Part shown: positions 8,597 through 17,593 of the stretch, one piece after another
Position numbering within the stretch: the first letter of the stretch is position 1
How the letters are laid out: each line of letters begins with the position of its first letter
Assembly (NCBI RefSeq): GCF_019443505.1
Contig: NZ_CP080377.1
Location: 5,022,001-5,086,000 of the forward strand
Direction of reading: 5' to 3'
DNA from: Janthinobacterium sp. PAMC25594
GTDB lineage: Bacteria; Pseudomonadota; Gammaproteobacteria; Burkholderiales; Burkholderiaceae_D
DNA length: 64,000 bases
The notes under the pieces: model-generated
Databases searched by the model: none
What the model was told of the DNA's origin: nothing
What the model saw: only the letters and a program-made list of their open reading frames with translations
Program-made: the position numbers and the translations under genes

Positions 8597-10837
8597 GTGC
8601 CAATCAAGAAACCCGAATCCAAAGCGGCTGCAAAGCCCACTAAAGTTACCACGAAAGCCGAAAAGGCGCTCGATCGGCCAGAAGCGCGCGTCACCAGCGC
8701 GCCCGTGGTCAGCCAGACCACCGACGCCGCCACTCTGGCGGCCATCGATACGTCCGGTTATGTCTTGCCGTCGGTAAAAGTGCCAGGCCGCCGCGGCCGC
8801 AAGCCAAAAGAATTCCAGCCAGAAAATGATGAAGTCGCCGCCCTGAACGCCGTCGAGCGGGCCGAACTGAAGGCCGTCGACAAGGCCAAGGCCAAAGACC
8901 GCAAGGCGAAAGAGCGCGCGCTGCTGAAAGACGCCTTCTCGTCCGATACGGAAGCGAGCGAGGAGGAACTCGAGCGCCGGCGCCAGAAACTCAAGACCCT
9001 GATCAAGTTCGGCAAGGAACGCGGTTTCCTGACCTACGCGGAAATCAACGATCACTTGCCCGAAAACATCGTCGATCCGGAAGCCATCGAAGGCATCATC
9101 GGTACCTTCAATGACATGGGCATCGCCGTCTACGAACACGCGCCTGATGCGGAAACGTTGTTGCTGTCCGATAACGTTGCCGTCGTCACCAGCGATGATG
9201 AGGCGGAAGCGGCGGCCGAGGCCGCATTGTCGACCGTCGACTCCGACTTTGGCCGCACCACCGACCCCGTGCGCATGTACATGCGCGAAATGGGCTCGGT
9301 CGAGCTGCTGACGCGCGAAGGCGAGATCGAGATTGCCAAGCGCATCGAAGATGGCTTGAAAGACATGATCCAGGCCATCTCGGCCTGTCCCGTGACGATT
9401 GCCGAAATCATCGCCGCCGCCGACCGCATCGCCAACGAAGAGATCAAGATCGACGAAATCGTCGACGGCCTCGTCGATGAAAGCGAACCGGTCGCCGCCG
9501 CTCCTGTCGTGGTCGCTCCCGTCGAAGAAGACGAGGAAGAAGGCGAAGCGGAAGAAGAGGAAGTCGAAGAAGAGGAAGAGGCGAACGCTTCTGGCGCTGC
9601 CGGCTTCTCCGCCGAGCAGCTGGAAACGCTGAAACGCACGGCGCTGGAAAAATTTGCCGTCATTTCGCAGCAGTTCGACAAGATGCGCCGCGCTTTCGAA
9701 AAGGAAGGCTACAACTCGAAGCCCTACGCCAAGGCGCAGGAAGCCATTTCGCAAGAGTTGCTGGGCATCCGCTTTACGGCCAAGGTGGTGGAAAAACTGT
9801 GCGACACCCTGCGCGGCCAGGTCGACGAAGTGCGCCATATCGAGAAACAGATCCTCGACGTGGCCGTGAACCGCTGCGGCATGCCGCGCGCCCACTTCAT
9901 CAAGGTCTTCCCCGGCAATGAAACCAACCTCGACTGGGTCGATGGCGAAGTCAACGCAGGACACGCGTACAGCGCCATCCTGGGCCGCAACATTCCGACC
10001 GTCAAGGAACTGCAGCAGCGCCTGATCGACCTGCAGGCGCGCGTCGTGCTACCGCTGCCGGACTTGCGCAACATCAACCGCCAGATGGCGGCCGGTGAAA
10101 TGAAAGCGCGCAAGGCCAAGCGCGAAATGACGGAGGCCAACTTGCGCCTGGTTATTTCGATCGCCAAGAAATACACGAACCGGGGCCTGCAATTCCTCGA
10201 TTTGATCCAGGAAGGCAATATTGGCCTGATGAAGGCCGTCGACAAGTTCGAGTACCGCCGCGGCTACAAGTTCTCGACCTATGCGACTTGGTGGATTCGC
10301 CAGGCCATCACGCGCTCGATCGCCGACCAGGCGCGCACGATCCGCATTCCCGTGCACATGATCGAAACGATCAACAAGATGAACCGGATTTCCCGCCAGA
10401 TCCTGCAGGAAACGGGCGCGGAACCCGATCCGGCCACCCTGGCGATCAAGATGGAAATGCCCGAGGACAAGATCCGCAAGATCATGAAAATCGCCAAGGA
10501 ACCGATCTCGATGGAAACGCCGATCGGCGACGACGACGATTCCCACCTGGGCGACTTCATCGAGGACAACAATACGCTGGCGCCGGCCGACGCAGCGCTG
10601 CACGCGTCCATGCGGGGCGTGGTCAAGGACGTGCTCGATTCCCTGACGCCACGCGAAGCGAAAGTGCTGCGCATGCGTTTCGGCATCGAGATGTCCACCG
10701 ACCATACGCTGGAAGAAGTGGGCAAGCAATTTGACGTGACGCGCGAGCGCATCCGCCAGATCGAAGCCAAGGCGCTGCGCAAGCTGCGCCACCCATCGCG
10801 CTCCGACAAGCTGAAAAGCTTCTTGGAAGGCAACTAG
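8597..10837 (+). CDS. rpoD: RNA polymerase primary sigma factor RpoD (sigma-70)
   Basis: This 746-residue sigma factor has region 1.1 after a basic lysine/alanine-rich leader and region 1.2 ([21 protein letters not shown]). A long acidic non-conserved spacer made almost only of E, D and V follows at roughly residues 300-332. Region 2 ([19 protein letters not shown], then [13 protein letters not shown]) lies near 510-580, and region 4 ([19 protein letters not shown]) near 700-720. The start is GTG at 8597 in an MPIKKPESK context with no strong ribosome site, so the N-terminus is the least certain part. It closes the macromolecular-synthesis cluster. Confidence 0.96.
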   Translation: MPIKKPESKAAAKPTKVTTKAEKALDRPEARVTSAPVVSQTTDAATLAAIDTSGYVLPSVKVPGRRGRKPKEFQPENDEVAALNAVERAELKAVDKAKAKDRKAKERALLKDAFSSDTEASEEELERRRQKLKTLIKFGKERGFLTYAEINDHLPENIVDPEAIEGIIGTFNDMGIAVYEHAPDAETLLLSDNVAVVTSDDEAEAAAEAALSTVDSDFGRTTDPVRMYMREMGSVELLTREGEIEIAKRIEDGLKDMIQAISACPVTIAEIIAAADRIANEEIKIDEIVDGLVDESEPVAAAPVVVAPVEEDEEEGEAEEEEVEEEEEANASGAAGFSAEQLETLKRTALEKFAVISQQFDKMRRAFEKEGYNSKPYAKAQEAISQELLGIRFTAKVVEKLCDTLRGQVDEVRHIEKQILDVAVNRCGMPRAHFIKVFPGNETNLDWVDGEVNAGHAYSAILGRNIPTVKELQQRLIDLQARVVLPLPDLRNINRQMAAGEMKARKAKREMTEANLRLVISIAKKYTNRGLQFLDLIQEGNIGLMKAVDKFEYRRGYKFSTYATWWIRQAITRSIADQARTIRIPVHMIETINKMNRISRQILQETGAEPDPATLAIKMEMPEDKIRKIMKIAKEPISMETPIGDDDDSHLGDFIEDNNTLAPADAALHASMRGVVKDVLDSLTPREAKVLRMRFGIEMSTDHTLEEVGKQFDVTRERIRQIEAKALRKLRHPSRSDKLKSFLEGN

Positions 10838-10850
10838 AAGCCAATAGGGC

Positions 10851-10879
10851 TTGACGTACGCCCCTGATACCCCTATCCT
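10851..10879 (+). promoter_or_regulatory. Sigma-70 promoter of the tRNA gene
   Basis: TTGACG at 10851-10856 and TATCCT at 10874-10879 are exactly 17 bp apart, about 70 bp before the tRNA. A strong hairpin (CCTCGCG..CCGTTT with AAACGG..CGCGAGG, about 10878-10912) lies just downstream in the leader; it could also act as the rpoD terminator. Confidence 0.6.
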
Positions 10880-10948
10880 CGCGTGTCCGTTTCCAAAACG
10901 GCCGCGCGAGGCGGGCATCAACAGCGCCGCCACGCCGCAGTCCCCCTT

Positions 10949-11033
<85 letters not shown>

Positions 11034-11048
11034 GCAGTAAAAACAAAG

Positions 11049-11075
11049 GGTTAGCTTCGCGCTAACCCTTTTTCA
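11049..11075 (+). terminator. Rho-independent terminator after the tRNA
   Basis: GGGTTAGC pairs with GCTAACCC around TTCGC, followed by TTTTT. It lies inside element A, so the element supplies the tRNA with a new terminator. Confidence 0.85.
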
Positions 11076-11083
11076 TTTCTTCC

Positions 11084-12124
11084 CTACAAAGCACTGTCCA
11101 CTTTTTGTCCATTACTTCTCCACTTCGTCAGTGGATTGAGTGCTCTTGCTTCATTCAGATGGTCCGGCGCCAGATGCGCATACCTCATGGTCATCGCCAA
11201 TGAGCTGTGACCAAGTATCTTTTGCAGGACCAAGATGTTGCCGCCGTTGATCATAAAGTGGCTGGCAAAGGTATGCCGCATCACGTGTGTAGCCTGTCCC
11301 GCTGGAAGGATTATGCTTGTCCTGTCCAATGCTTCAATAAACGCTGAGTAAGCTGTACTGAAGAAGCGCTCGTCTCCAATTGTTGAAGAGTGTTTCTGAT
11401 AGTGACCGTTAAGTTCTGCCTCAAGATGCGCATCAATCGGTACTGCTCTGACTTTTTTAGATTTTGTTAGCGCAAACTGAATCAGTCCATTTCGCACCTG
11501 TGGACGTCTCAGTGTTTCGGCCTCGCTCCACCTGGCACCAGTCGCCAGGCATACTTGCGAAATCATGTGCACGTGGTCGTTGCGACCCTTCTTAAGCTCA
11601 GCAAATAGCAAGTCGATCTGATCGTATGTGAGGAAGGACAGTTCTCGCTCCGGGATCTTAAATGACCTGACCTTTTGAAGCGGATTTTCTCCCTTCCATA
11701 TGTCCAGCCGAGCGAGTTCATTGAACATGGCTTGCAGGTAACTCTTCTCCCTGTTCATGCTGCTTGCTGAAATACCCGCCTCAATACGAACTGCACGATA
11801 CTGCGCAAATAGCTCCCCTGTCATTTTGTCTGCATAAGGGTTTCCCATTGCCTCTGCCATCTTCTTTAGGCGACTGTAGGTATCTTCGCCAGAGGACAGT
11901 TGGCGTCCATGCTGGTTGTGCCAAATTTCAATCAGTTCAAGAAGCCTACGAACGTCACGCTTTGCTGGTTGCCATCCGGGTGTTTGCGTAGCGTTTGTCT
12001 TCAGCCATGCCTCATACTCCAATGCTTCGCGTTTCGTATCAAAAGTCTTGCGATATCGCTTCCCGTTCGCGCCATCTGGCCGACTGTCGGCTATCCAGCC
12101 ATCAGCTGTCTTACGCACAGTCAT
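11084..12124 (-). CDS. Tyrosine integrase of the inovirus prophage
   Basis: This 346-residue site-specific recombinase has an N-terminal SAM-like core-binding domain (residues about 60-160) and a catalytic domain with GARWSEAE (first Arg), HVMRHTFASHF (His-x-x-Arg), LGHSS and MRYAHLAPDHL with the nucleophilic Tyr. Its 3' end points at the tRNA and stops about 50 bp from att copy 1. Many inoviruses rely on host XerCD at dif, so a phage-encoded tyrosine integrase using a tRNA is one of the less common strategies. Its start overlaps the stop of the repressor-like gene by 4 bp, so the two are translated together. Confidence 0.92.
   Translation of the reverse strand: MTVRKTADGWIADSRPDGANGKRYRKTFDTKREALEYEAWLKTNATQTPGWQPAKRDVRRLLELIEIWHNQHGRQLSSGEDTYSRLKKMAEAMGNPYADKMTGELFAQYRAVRIEAGISASSMNREKSYLQAMFNELARLDIWKGENPLQKVRSFKIPERELSFLTYDQIDLLFAELKKGRNDHVHMISQVCLATGARWSEAETLRRPQVRNGLIQFALTKSKKVRAVPIDAHLEAELNGHYQKHSSTIGDERFFSTAYSAFIEALDRTSIILPAGQATHVMRHTFASHFMINGGNILVLQKILGHSSLAMTMRYAHLAPDHLNEARALNPLTKWRSNGQKVDSAL
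11096..11115. promoter_or_regulatory. Candidate integrase arm-type site, left end of element A
   Basis: TGTCCACTTTTTGTCCATTA lies 62 bp inside copy 1 and recurs with 18 of 20 matches at 25319-25338, 92 bp inside copy 2, in the same orientation. Each copy contains two GTCCA units. This fits integrase arm-binding sites; the left copy also codes for the integrase C-terminus. Confidence 0.5.
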
Positions 12125-12645
12125 TCTGTGTAGCCGAAAAATTCTTTCATGAATTCTTCTTCTTCAAATTTGCGTAGGGATGCCTCTTGCTCGTTACGGA
12201 TCGACTCTAGCGCTTCGACCTTTATCCTCAGTTTATTGAACTCCCTTACTTTGCGGTTGTTCTCGTCGTCCAAATTTTGATCAAGCTTGACTGTCTCTGC
12301 GAATTCGTTGTACCCGAACTTGTTGATGGCGATCCAGTTGCCGAGTTCTTGTTGAGCTAAGAACAAGTCCCTAGCTGCGCTCCTCGTTCGAATGTGTTTA
12401 TTCAAGCCAGGAGCATGATGCCCATGCATGGGATCGTCATTGCCTGTTGCTAGCCAAAAAGCATATTCAGGCCAAGCGGTTGATACCGCTTCAATCATCT
12501 CGCCGCTAGGAGAGCCACTCCGGTTCCACCAACTTCGCCATGTCCCGCTTGTTATCTCGGTAGCAGCTTCAAGCTCTTTGAATTTTTTTGCTTCAGATGT
12601 GACGTGGCCGATGAGGTGCTTCAGGCGTTCGGTAATTTTTGACAT
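12121..12645 (-). CDS. Phage repressor-like DNA-binding protein
   Basis: This 174-residue protein starts MSKITERLKHLIGHVTSE and has a predicted N-terminal helix-turn-helix (KFKELEAATEITSGTWRSWW). A segment typical of repressor-like regulators of integrated phages follows (EAVSTAWPEYAFWLATGNDD). The rest is a charged, probably coiled-coil tail (about residues 110-165). The ATG at 12645 is chosen because AAGGA lies 5-9 bases upstream; a longer start at 12669 lacks this. It is divergent from the phage early genes and overlaps the integrase by 4 bp. It probably controls lysogeny, which is an inference from position and fold. Confidence 0.65.
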   Translation of the reverse strand: MSKITERLKHLIGHVTSEAKKFKELEAATEITSGTWRSWWNRSGSPSGEMIEAVSTAWPEYAFWLATGNDDPMHGHHAPGLNKHIRTRSAARDLFLAQQELGNWIAINKFGYNEFAETVKLDQNLDDENNRKVREFNKLRIKVEALESIRNEQEASLRKFEEEEFMKEFFGYTE

Positions 12646-12780
12646 TGAAATCCTTGACATTTTTCTCAAATGAAACTATTGTGCGTAGCAATTGACACGA
12701 ATAGTAGTGCCAAACGGCATGATTGAGCGTGCAGTGAAGATTATCCATTAAAACATCTTTGTTGAGCAGGGAATTAGCAT

Positions 12781-12999
12781 ATGGGCAGCATCCCGAACAT
12801 TCAGAATCTGGCGCCAATGACCGTGGCTTTTTGTCCCGTAATGGATCGTCGACAGTTTGCACAAGTGGTTGGGCTTACCTTAGACACTGTAGAAGCGATG
12901 GTCGCGCGAGGGTATCTTCCTTGCATAAAGATCGGTAAGCGGTCACTGATCAATATTGCGCTCCTTCAGCAAAGATGTGTTGAGGCTCAGTTCTCATGA
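12781..12999 (+). CDS. Small AlpA/excisionase-like HTH protein
   Basis: This 72-residue protein contains CPVMDRRQFAQVVGLTLDTVEAM followed by RGYLPCIKIGKRSLIN. This is the helix-turn-helix plus wing pattern of MerR/AlpA-type excisionases and phage regulators. An AGGGA site precedes the ATG. The stop overlaps the replication gene start (ATGA). It is the first gene of the rightward phage operon and faces the repressor across a 135-bp divergent control region with a TTGACA near 12694. It may act as excisionase or early activator. Confidence 0.65.
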   Translation: MGSIPNIQNLAPMTVAFCPVMDRRQFAQVVGLTLDTVEAMVARGYLPCIKIGKRSLINIALLQQRCVEAQFS

Positions 13000-14393
13000 G
13001 CACAAAGTTCAGCAATTTTGATGCGTCTGTGCAGGCATACATTGATGCTTCTGGTCGGTCTTCGGCTCGAAATTTGAAATCCGGATTACCTGGCGTCGGC
13101 GAACCTTCTCCTGGTCGCGCTGACCGTGCCGACAGCGCGCCAGCGCTGCCGGTGCGGAGCAGCGCGAGTGCCGAAAACGCCCAGTTAGTGCCGCAAATAG
13201 CGCATGTAAGCGCCGCAGAATATTGCCCCTTTAATAACATGGGGAAAAACCTAGTGGGCGCCCAACCTGAGCACTGGGAAAGCGTTTGTGAGGAAGATTT
13301 TGGTGAGGTGGAACTGGTGCTGACTGGGAAGGGGGAAACCAAGACCTTGCTGGTCCGTCTTCCGTCATCAGCTCAGTGCTGCGTGATTGACTGGTTAAAT
13401 TTCACAGTATCAGAAGACACGTGGTCAAAGACAGCAGGACGAACACTAATTACCGATGAAGAGTATGTCGAAGAGGCCAGTCGCCAACTTGAGAAAATTT
13501 TTGGTTTCGGCGTTACCACGCATAGAGGTATGAAGTTGAACTGGTATGCCGATTCGTGGGTCCTGGGCGATGGCATGGGTTTTGTCTGCTTCGGAAAGCA
13601 AAACCGGACCATGTTGATCATGCTATCAGGACAAGGCTGCACGAATGCACTTGCAGACTGGGAAAAGCGTCTTTATGAATTTATAACTCAAGTGGCCATC
13701 CGGCCCTCGATTTCTCGAATCGACCTCGCACATGACGACTTTGACGGCTCGTACTTGTCGGTGGATTGGGCTTACCAGCAATGGAGAGATGGCGGCTGTA
13801 GCTTCAAAAAAGGCGGTCGTCCGCCTGAAATTCAGAAGCTTGGCAACTGGGATCGCCCTAGTGGAAAAGGGCGGACGCTGACCATTGGTCAACGTGTGTC
13901 ATCTAAGTTTTGTCGCTTCTATGAAAAAGGTAAAAAAGAAGGCGATAAGGAATCGAGTTGGTGTCGCTGTGAAGTGGAGTTCAAGAACACCAATACCGTT
14001 ATTAACCCACTGATTTTGCTAAATCCTAGCAAATTTTTCGTCGGCGCATATCCATGCTTTACCGCCTTCCGTACTACGGAAACGCCAGAACGTATGGCGG
14101 TAAAAGCTCGTGCACAGCACATTACTGTCGATGATTCGATTGCGATCACAAAACGTCAATTTGGCAAATACATTCGCGTGTTTCGTGCCTTATTTGGTGA
14201 TCTGGAGACGCTTGACCTGATCACTAACAAAGACGAAAACGCATTTCCTAAGCGTATGAAACCGTTCCTGAGTTTTCACGATTCAGGGCCTGTCCCGATC
14301 CATAAGCAGGCAAAACCAGTCGTTTCAGATTTCGCTCATTTTCCATCTAGCCCCCCATTTTTTGGCCTCAATGGGGAACGGGCTCGTCTGTAG
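12996..14393 (+). CDS. Filamentous-phage replication initiation protein (RstA-like, Rep_trans family)
   Basis: This 465-residue protein has a proline/serine-rich leader of about 100 residues. The replication initiation factor domain follows: CVIDWLNFTV, ISRIDLAHDDFDG, RTLTIGQRVSSKFCRFYEKGK and CRCEVEFKNTN. These match the pattern of rolling-circle initiators of CTX-type inoviruses, which nick the plus origin and prime replication of the episomal form. The catalytic Tyr is expected in the FCRFYEKG or nearby segment. It overlaps the upstream HTH gene by 4 bp and is followed by an ssDNA-binding-like gene, the usual inovirus order. Confidence 0.85.
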   Translation: MSTKFSNFDASVQAYIDASGRSSARNLKSGLPGVGEPSPGRADRADSAPALPVRSSASAENAQLVPQIAHVSAAEYCPFNNMGKNLVGAQPEHWESVCEEDFGEVELVLTGKGETKTLLVRLPSSAQCCVIDWLNFTVSEDTWSKTAGRTLITDEEYVEEASRQLEKIFGFGVTTHRGMKLNWYADSWVLGDGMGFVCFGKQNRTMLIMLSGQGCTNALADWEKRLYEFITQVAIRPSISRIDLAHDDFDGSYLSVDWAYQQWRDGGCSFKKGGRPPEIQKLGNWDRPSGKGRTLTIGQRVSSKFCRFYEKGKKEGDKESSWCRCEVEFKNTNTVINPLILLNPSKFFVGAYPCFTAFRTTETPERMAVKARAQHITVDDSIAITKRQFGKYIRVFRALFGDLETLDLITNKDENAFPKRMKPFLSFHDSGPVPIHKQAKPVVSDFAHFPSSPPFFGLNGERARL

Positions 14394-14422
14394 GCCGTCT
14401 CAAAAAATATCTAGGATAAAAC

Positions 14423-14758
14423 ATGAAATTTAGCTCAACACTCAAAGTAACTGGCATGAAGTTCAGCAAGGGCACCATGGAGAACGGCCAGTCTTACGAC
14501 AGCACCAAAGTGTATGTCGAGACGGCGCTGGACAACAGCAAGGACTCTGCCATGGGAACTGCTTGCGCAGAGTATGGCTTGGGCAAAGCAGACGAGTACC
14601 AGAAATACAAGCACCTCGCCGATGCGTTTCCTTTCATGGCATCGGCCGAAATGGAAATCGTCACGAACGGCAAGCTCCAAAAAACTGTAATTCACTCGCT
14701 GCGCCCGCTTGAGGCAGCCAAGGCTGCTACGCCGGGTGCCAAGCATGCTAGCGCATGA
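14423..14758 (+). CDS. Inovirus ssDNA-binding protein (RstB/G5P-like)
   Basis: This 111-residue protein (MKFSSTLKVTGMKFSKGTMENGQSYDS) is predominantly beta-strand, with a low-complexity alanine-rich tail. Its position right after the replication initiator and before the small coat genes is that of the single-stranded DNA-binding protein (gene V) that coats progeny strands. A direct sequence match to G5P is not visible, so the call depends on size, fold type and synteny. AGGAT precedes the ATG. Confidence 0.65.
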   Translation: MKFSSTLKVTGMKFSKGTMENGQSYDSTKVYVETALDNSKDSAMGTACAEYGLGKADEYQKYKHLADAFPFMASAEMEIVTNGKLQKTVIHSLRPLEAAKAATPGAKHASA

Positions 14759-14966
14759 GGCGGCGGTTAAGTTCGTAGTCCAGGACAAGGAATCAGGATG
14801 CTTTTTGCTTCCTATCCATGGCGACGTTGGATTTACTCGATGGCTTCACGAAGCCGGAAAATTTGATGGGTACGACGAAGCTTGCGATACCGCCTCCGTG
14901 AACTGCCACGAAGGATATTTTGTGTCACAGGTTCTATGCATTGAGGTGTGTAAATGGATTCAGTAA
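14745..14966 (+). CDS. Small hypothetical inovirus protein
   Basis: This 73-residue protein (MLAHEAAVKFVVQDKESGCFLLPIHGDVGF) overlaps the end of the ssDNA-binding-like gene by 14 bp and the start of the next small gene by 13 bp. It is mixed alpha/beta and slightly acidic, with no recognised domain. The tight overlaps argue that it is translated. Function unknown. Confidence 0.5.
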   Translation: MLAHEAAVKFVVQDKESGCFLLPIHGDVGFTRWLHEAGKFDGYDEACDTASVNCHEGYFVSQVLCIEVCKWIQ

Positions 14967-15040
14967 CGCCAGAAATACTGATCAGCATCTCTGTCGTGGT
15001 GCTCTTTGCACTCGGATGGATTGCAGGGGGCCAAAGGTGA
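14954..15040 (+). CDS. Tiny membrane protein 1, possible minor coat (pVII/pIX-like)
   Basis: This 28-residue peptide MDSVTPEILISISVVVLF(ALGWIAGGQR) has an acidic N-terminus, one transmembrane helix and a basic end, the layout of inovirus pVII/pIX tip proteins. Its stop overlaps the GTG of the next peptide. Assignment is from size, hydrophobicity and position. Confidence 0.55.
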   Translation: MDSVTPEILISISVVVLFALGWIAGGQR

Positions 15041-15147
15041 TTGCTTTGATTAAGTCTCTCGGACCGGTGCTGTTTCTGACTGGACTATTTGTGGTCGTCG
15101 TCTATCTCATCAAGTACATCATCCATCGCATTGTGGATCATAAATGA
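15037..15147 (+). CDS. Tiny membrane protein 2
   Basis: This 36-residue peptide starts at GTG 15037: MIALIKSLGPVLFLTGLF, then VVVVYLIKYIIHRIVDHK. It is a single hydrophobic helix with a histidine/lysine-rich end. It overlaps both neighbours by 4 bp (GTGA and ATGA). It is probably an inovirus minor coat or assembly peptide. Confidence 0.5.
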   Translation: MIALIKSLGPVLFLTGLFVVVVYLIKYIIHRIVDHK

Positions 15148-15251
15148 GCATCTATCAGGTAATTGGCTACTGTCTCACCGCTTTCGGACTTGGCTATGCA
15201 GGCGGCGCTATTCGGCGCATTGCTCGCCAGGCCATTGAGGCTCTGGAATAG
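15144..15251 (+). CDS. Tiny membrane protein 3
   Basis: This 35-residue peptide (MSIYQVIGYCLTAFGLGYAG, then GAIRRIARQAIEALE) is one short hydrophobic segment followed by an amphipathic basic helix. It is translationally coupled to the previous peptide through ATGA. It ends 87 bp before the major coat gene. Function is inferred from position only. Confidence 0.5.
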   Translation: MSIYQVIGYCLTAFGLGYAGGAIRRIARQAIEALE

Positions 15252-15337
15252 GTAAGTGTTCACGCAAAAAATTTTGCAGTACTCCCCGGCATTGCCAAAC
15301 CGGGGTTTCATCAATGGCATTTTTCAGAAAGATACAC

Positions 15338-15553
15338 ATGAAAGCAATTATCAAAAAAGCCTTGGTCGCTACCTCTGCAATGGCGGCTACCGGTGCAGCC
15401 TTCGCCGCTGGTGACCCAGGCGTTGACGCCATCACTGCGCTGTCTACCCAAGCGCAAACCTACATCACTGCTGCGTTTGCCGTCGCCGTGTTGGTGGCTG
15501 GCGGCTTCTGGGGCATCAAGATGATGAAGAAAGCTTTCAGTAAAGCTGGTTAA
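15338..15553 (+). CDS. Inovirus major coat protein (pVIII-like)
   Basis: The 71-residue precursor has a signal peptide ending ATGAAFA at residue 23 and a mature part of 48 residues. The mature part starts acidic (AGDPGVDAITAL), continues as a membrane helix (FAVAVLVAGGFWGI) and ends in a DNA-facing basic tail (KMMKKAFSKAG). Size, charge layout and cleavage match filamentous-phage major coats, which wait in the inner membrane before extrusion. The ATG at 15338 begins the signal peptide; an upstream in-frame ATG would bury it. A strong terminator follows, as in other inoviruses. Confidence 0.9.
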   Translation: MKAIIKKALVATSAMAATGAAFAAGDPGVDAITALSTQAQTYITAAFAVAVLVAGGFWGIKMMKKAFSKAG

Positions 15554-15574
15554 CCCCTTTCCGCGTTTCACCTA

Positions 15575-15605
15575 CGGCCAGCGTTTAACGACTCTGGCCG
15601 TTTTT
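15575..15605 (+). terminator. Rho-independent terminator after the major coat gene
   Basis: CGGCCAG pairs with CTGGCCG around a 12-base loop, then TTTTT. Inoviruses typically place a terminator here so that coat protein is made in excess over the downstream minor proteins. Confidence 0.85.
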
Positions 15606-15620
15606 CATGGACCCCATTTT

Positions 15621-17150
15621 ATGAAGTCTATTACGAGAATTATCGCTGTCACTCTTGTTTCTGCCGCACTCGTGATCATTCCTATGCGGTCTCAGGCTAT
15701 TGTTCCAGTTATTGCCGCTTGGCTACTTGAATTGACTGGTGGCTCTATCCTGATCGGCGACCTGGTTGCAGGGCAGACAGGTATCATTAGTGCGATCTTA
15801 TGGTGGGATTGTAATAAGTTTGCCTTGAGTGCGCCTTGTACTAGTAAGACGCCTATTGCTTCTACACAGCAGCCGAAGCCTGCTATTACGGTCAGCCTCA
15901 AGCCTGATACCAAGAGAGAGAATCCTAATCCGAAAAAGTTTAACGATCCCGCACGTGGAAAGCGTGATGTAACCCCAAAGGAGGAGCTTCCCGCAGATGG
16001 TATCGGTCCACCCCCTGTACCGTCTGGTCCGCTCAGTGTGGGAGTATATGAGCAAAGTCCACTGAGTACACAAGGTGGACCAACATCAGATGATACGTTT
16101 CAGATGACCTATGATCAGTCGGCAGCTCGTGGTGGCGCGCTTGTGGCGGGTGTGATTATTGTTAAACAGCCAGGGCATCCTGATCGTGCGTTTCCTTTCG
16201 TTGCAGAGGCAGTGACATGCGTACTTCCTTTAACTGGTGATACCCGTGAAGAGGTTGCCGCGTGCAGCAACCAACAAAGTCAGGCGCGTGCACATGTAAT
16301 GGCCTATGGTAACTCACAGCGTTACTACTATGAGAGGTCGGGGCTCTCTCCTAAAGTAGATGGTGTTTCGCGCTATACATATATGGTGATCTTTTATGAC
16401 CAAGCTAAGGATGTGACGATTAATTGTGATCCCGGATACGCATTAAGTGGAGCCAGTATCGCAGGCGAACGGCGATGCGTACTTACAAACGCAGCCTTAG
16501 TTAAAAAGCCCACTGACACCACGTGCGAAGTGCTGTTTGATGCCGATACAAAGTTGTTTATGACGGATAGGGCTAATCCTTCCTGTGACGGTATTACTGA
16601 TGCAGCAAAACTCACATTGTCGTCCAAAGATGGCTCTAAAACGGTCGAAGTCGGCATGAACGCTGGTAATGGTTTCGACATTGGCATTACCAAGCAGGAC
16701 GGCAGTAAAACTGGCCTAGATACCGGTGTTTATGATCCGGGTTCTGGCGGTTATGTGATTGTTCACGTCAATATTACACCGCCTCCGAATTCTGATAGTG
16801 GAATGGGCTGTGGTGGTCCAGGTCAAGGACTTTGCAACGTTCAAGAGGGCGGGGACAATCCGACGTGGATCAAGTCGAACGACACCAGTTCGACCAACCG
16901 GACAGCGGACACAGGTATGAAGGGAAAGATTGATTCTATCAGTTCAGGTCAGTTTGACTGGTCGTTCATTCCTTCCATCCCCACAGCATCTTGCAAGAAT
17001 CCATCTCTTAAAAGTCCTATCGGTAACGTTACCGTGAACATGGACATTTGCACGTGGTTCGGCCGCCTTAGCTTTTTTATTAACGCTGTTCTGAGTGTTT
17101 TTTGTATCTATGGTTCTGTCAATCAGATTCAATCTGCCATTCGGGACTGA
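15621..17150 (+). CDS. TspB/pIII-type attachment protein of the inovirus
   Basis: This 509-residue protein has a signal peptide (about residues 1-27), an early hydrophobic stretch and a proline-rich linker (IGPPPVPSGP). A large variable exported region with paired cysteines follows, then a glycine-rich part and a C-terminal domain ending in a transmembrane anchor (LSFFINAVLSVFCIYGSV). The FDWSFIPSIPTASC to VNMDICTW block is the C-terminal domain shared with Neisseria TspB-like proteins. In inoviruses it holds the receptor-binding protein to the virion tip. It would bind the host receptor; which pilus or envelope part is unknown. Confidence 0.75.
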   Translation: MKSITRIIAVTLVSAALVIIPMRSQAIVPVIAAWLLELTGGSILIGDLVAGQTGIISAILWWDCNKFALSAPCTSKTPIASTQQPKPAITVSLKPDTKRENPNPKKFNDPARGKRDVTPKEELPADGIGPPPVPSGPLSVGVYEQSPLSTQGGPTSDDTFQMTYDQSAARGGALVAGVIIVKQPGHPDRAFPFVAEAVTCVLPLTGDTREEVAACSNQQSQARAHVMAYGNSQRYYYERSGLSPKVDGVSRYTYMVIFYDQAKDVTINCDPGYALSGASIAGERRCVLTNAALVKKPTDTTCEVLFDADTKLFMTDRANPSCDGITDAAKLTLSSKDGSKTVEVGMNAGNGFDIGITKQDGSKTGLDTGVYDPGSGGYVIVHVNITPPPNSDSGMGCGGPGQGLCNVQEGGDNPTWIKSNDTSSTNRTADTGMKGKIDSISSGQFDWSFIPSIPTASCKNPSLKSPIGNVTVNMDICTWFGRLSFFINAVLSVFCIYGSVNQIQSAIRD

Positions 17151-17152
17151 CC

Positions 17153-17584
17153 ATGAAACGATCTCTTTCCTTTCTGCTGGTAATGGGGGCGGTGTGCTCC
17201 GCTCTTCCAGCACCTGCATCTGCGCAGACCGCCAGCACGGCATGCGGTGGCTCCTCGCAACCGCGATGCCAAATTACTGCCCCTGTCGATCAGGCTACTA
17301 CTGATTTGACACGGTACTACACAGATAGCATCAGCAGTAAAAACACCTCCTCGCAGTCGCTAATTAATGTCGTATCGGACCGCTTCAATTGGTCGTTCAT
17401 ACCGAAAATTCCGACCACCGCTTGCGTCAATCCCATGATCGACAGCCCTAATGGTTCCGGGGCAGTGATGATGGATGTCTGCTCGCCGCTTGCTACCTTC
17501 CAGACGTTCATTAATGGCGTCCTGGCTTTCTTCTGTCTGCTGGGCTGTGTCCAGCAAATTCGGGCCGCACTGGCCGTCAACTAG
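17153..17584 (+). CDS. Short paralogue of the TspB/pIII C-terminal domain
   Basis: This 143-residue protein has a signal peptide (ending PAPASA) and then almost only the anchor domain of its upstream neighbour. FNWSFIPKIPTTAC and MMDVCSPLATFQTFINGVLA align with the last 75 residues of the 509-residue protein. It lacks the large variable exported region. It starts 2 bp after the upstream stop. It may be a structural tip protein, a decoy or an exclusion factor; which one cannot be told from sequence. Confidence 0.65.
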   Translation: MKRSLSFLLVMGAVCSALPAPASAQTASTACGGSSQPRCQITAPVDQATTDLTRYYTDSISSKNTSSQSLINVVSDRFNWSFIPKIPTTACVNPMIDSPNGSGAVMMDVCSPLATFQTFINGVLAFFCLLGCVQQIRAALAVN

Positions 17585-17593
17585 GAGTACATC

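Noticed and set aside
8549..9964. Long minus-strand frame (471 codons) inside rpoD
   Set aside because: It is the complement of rpoD; its sequence is low-complexity and rich in F, D and G with no domain, typical of a GC-rich shadow frame.
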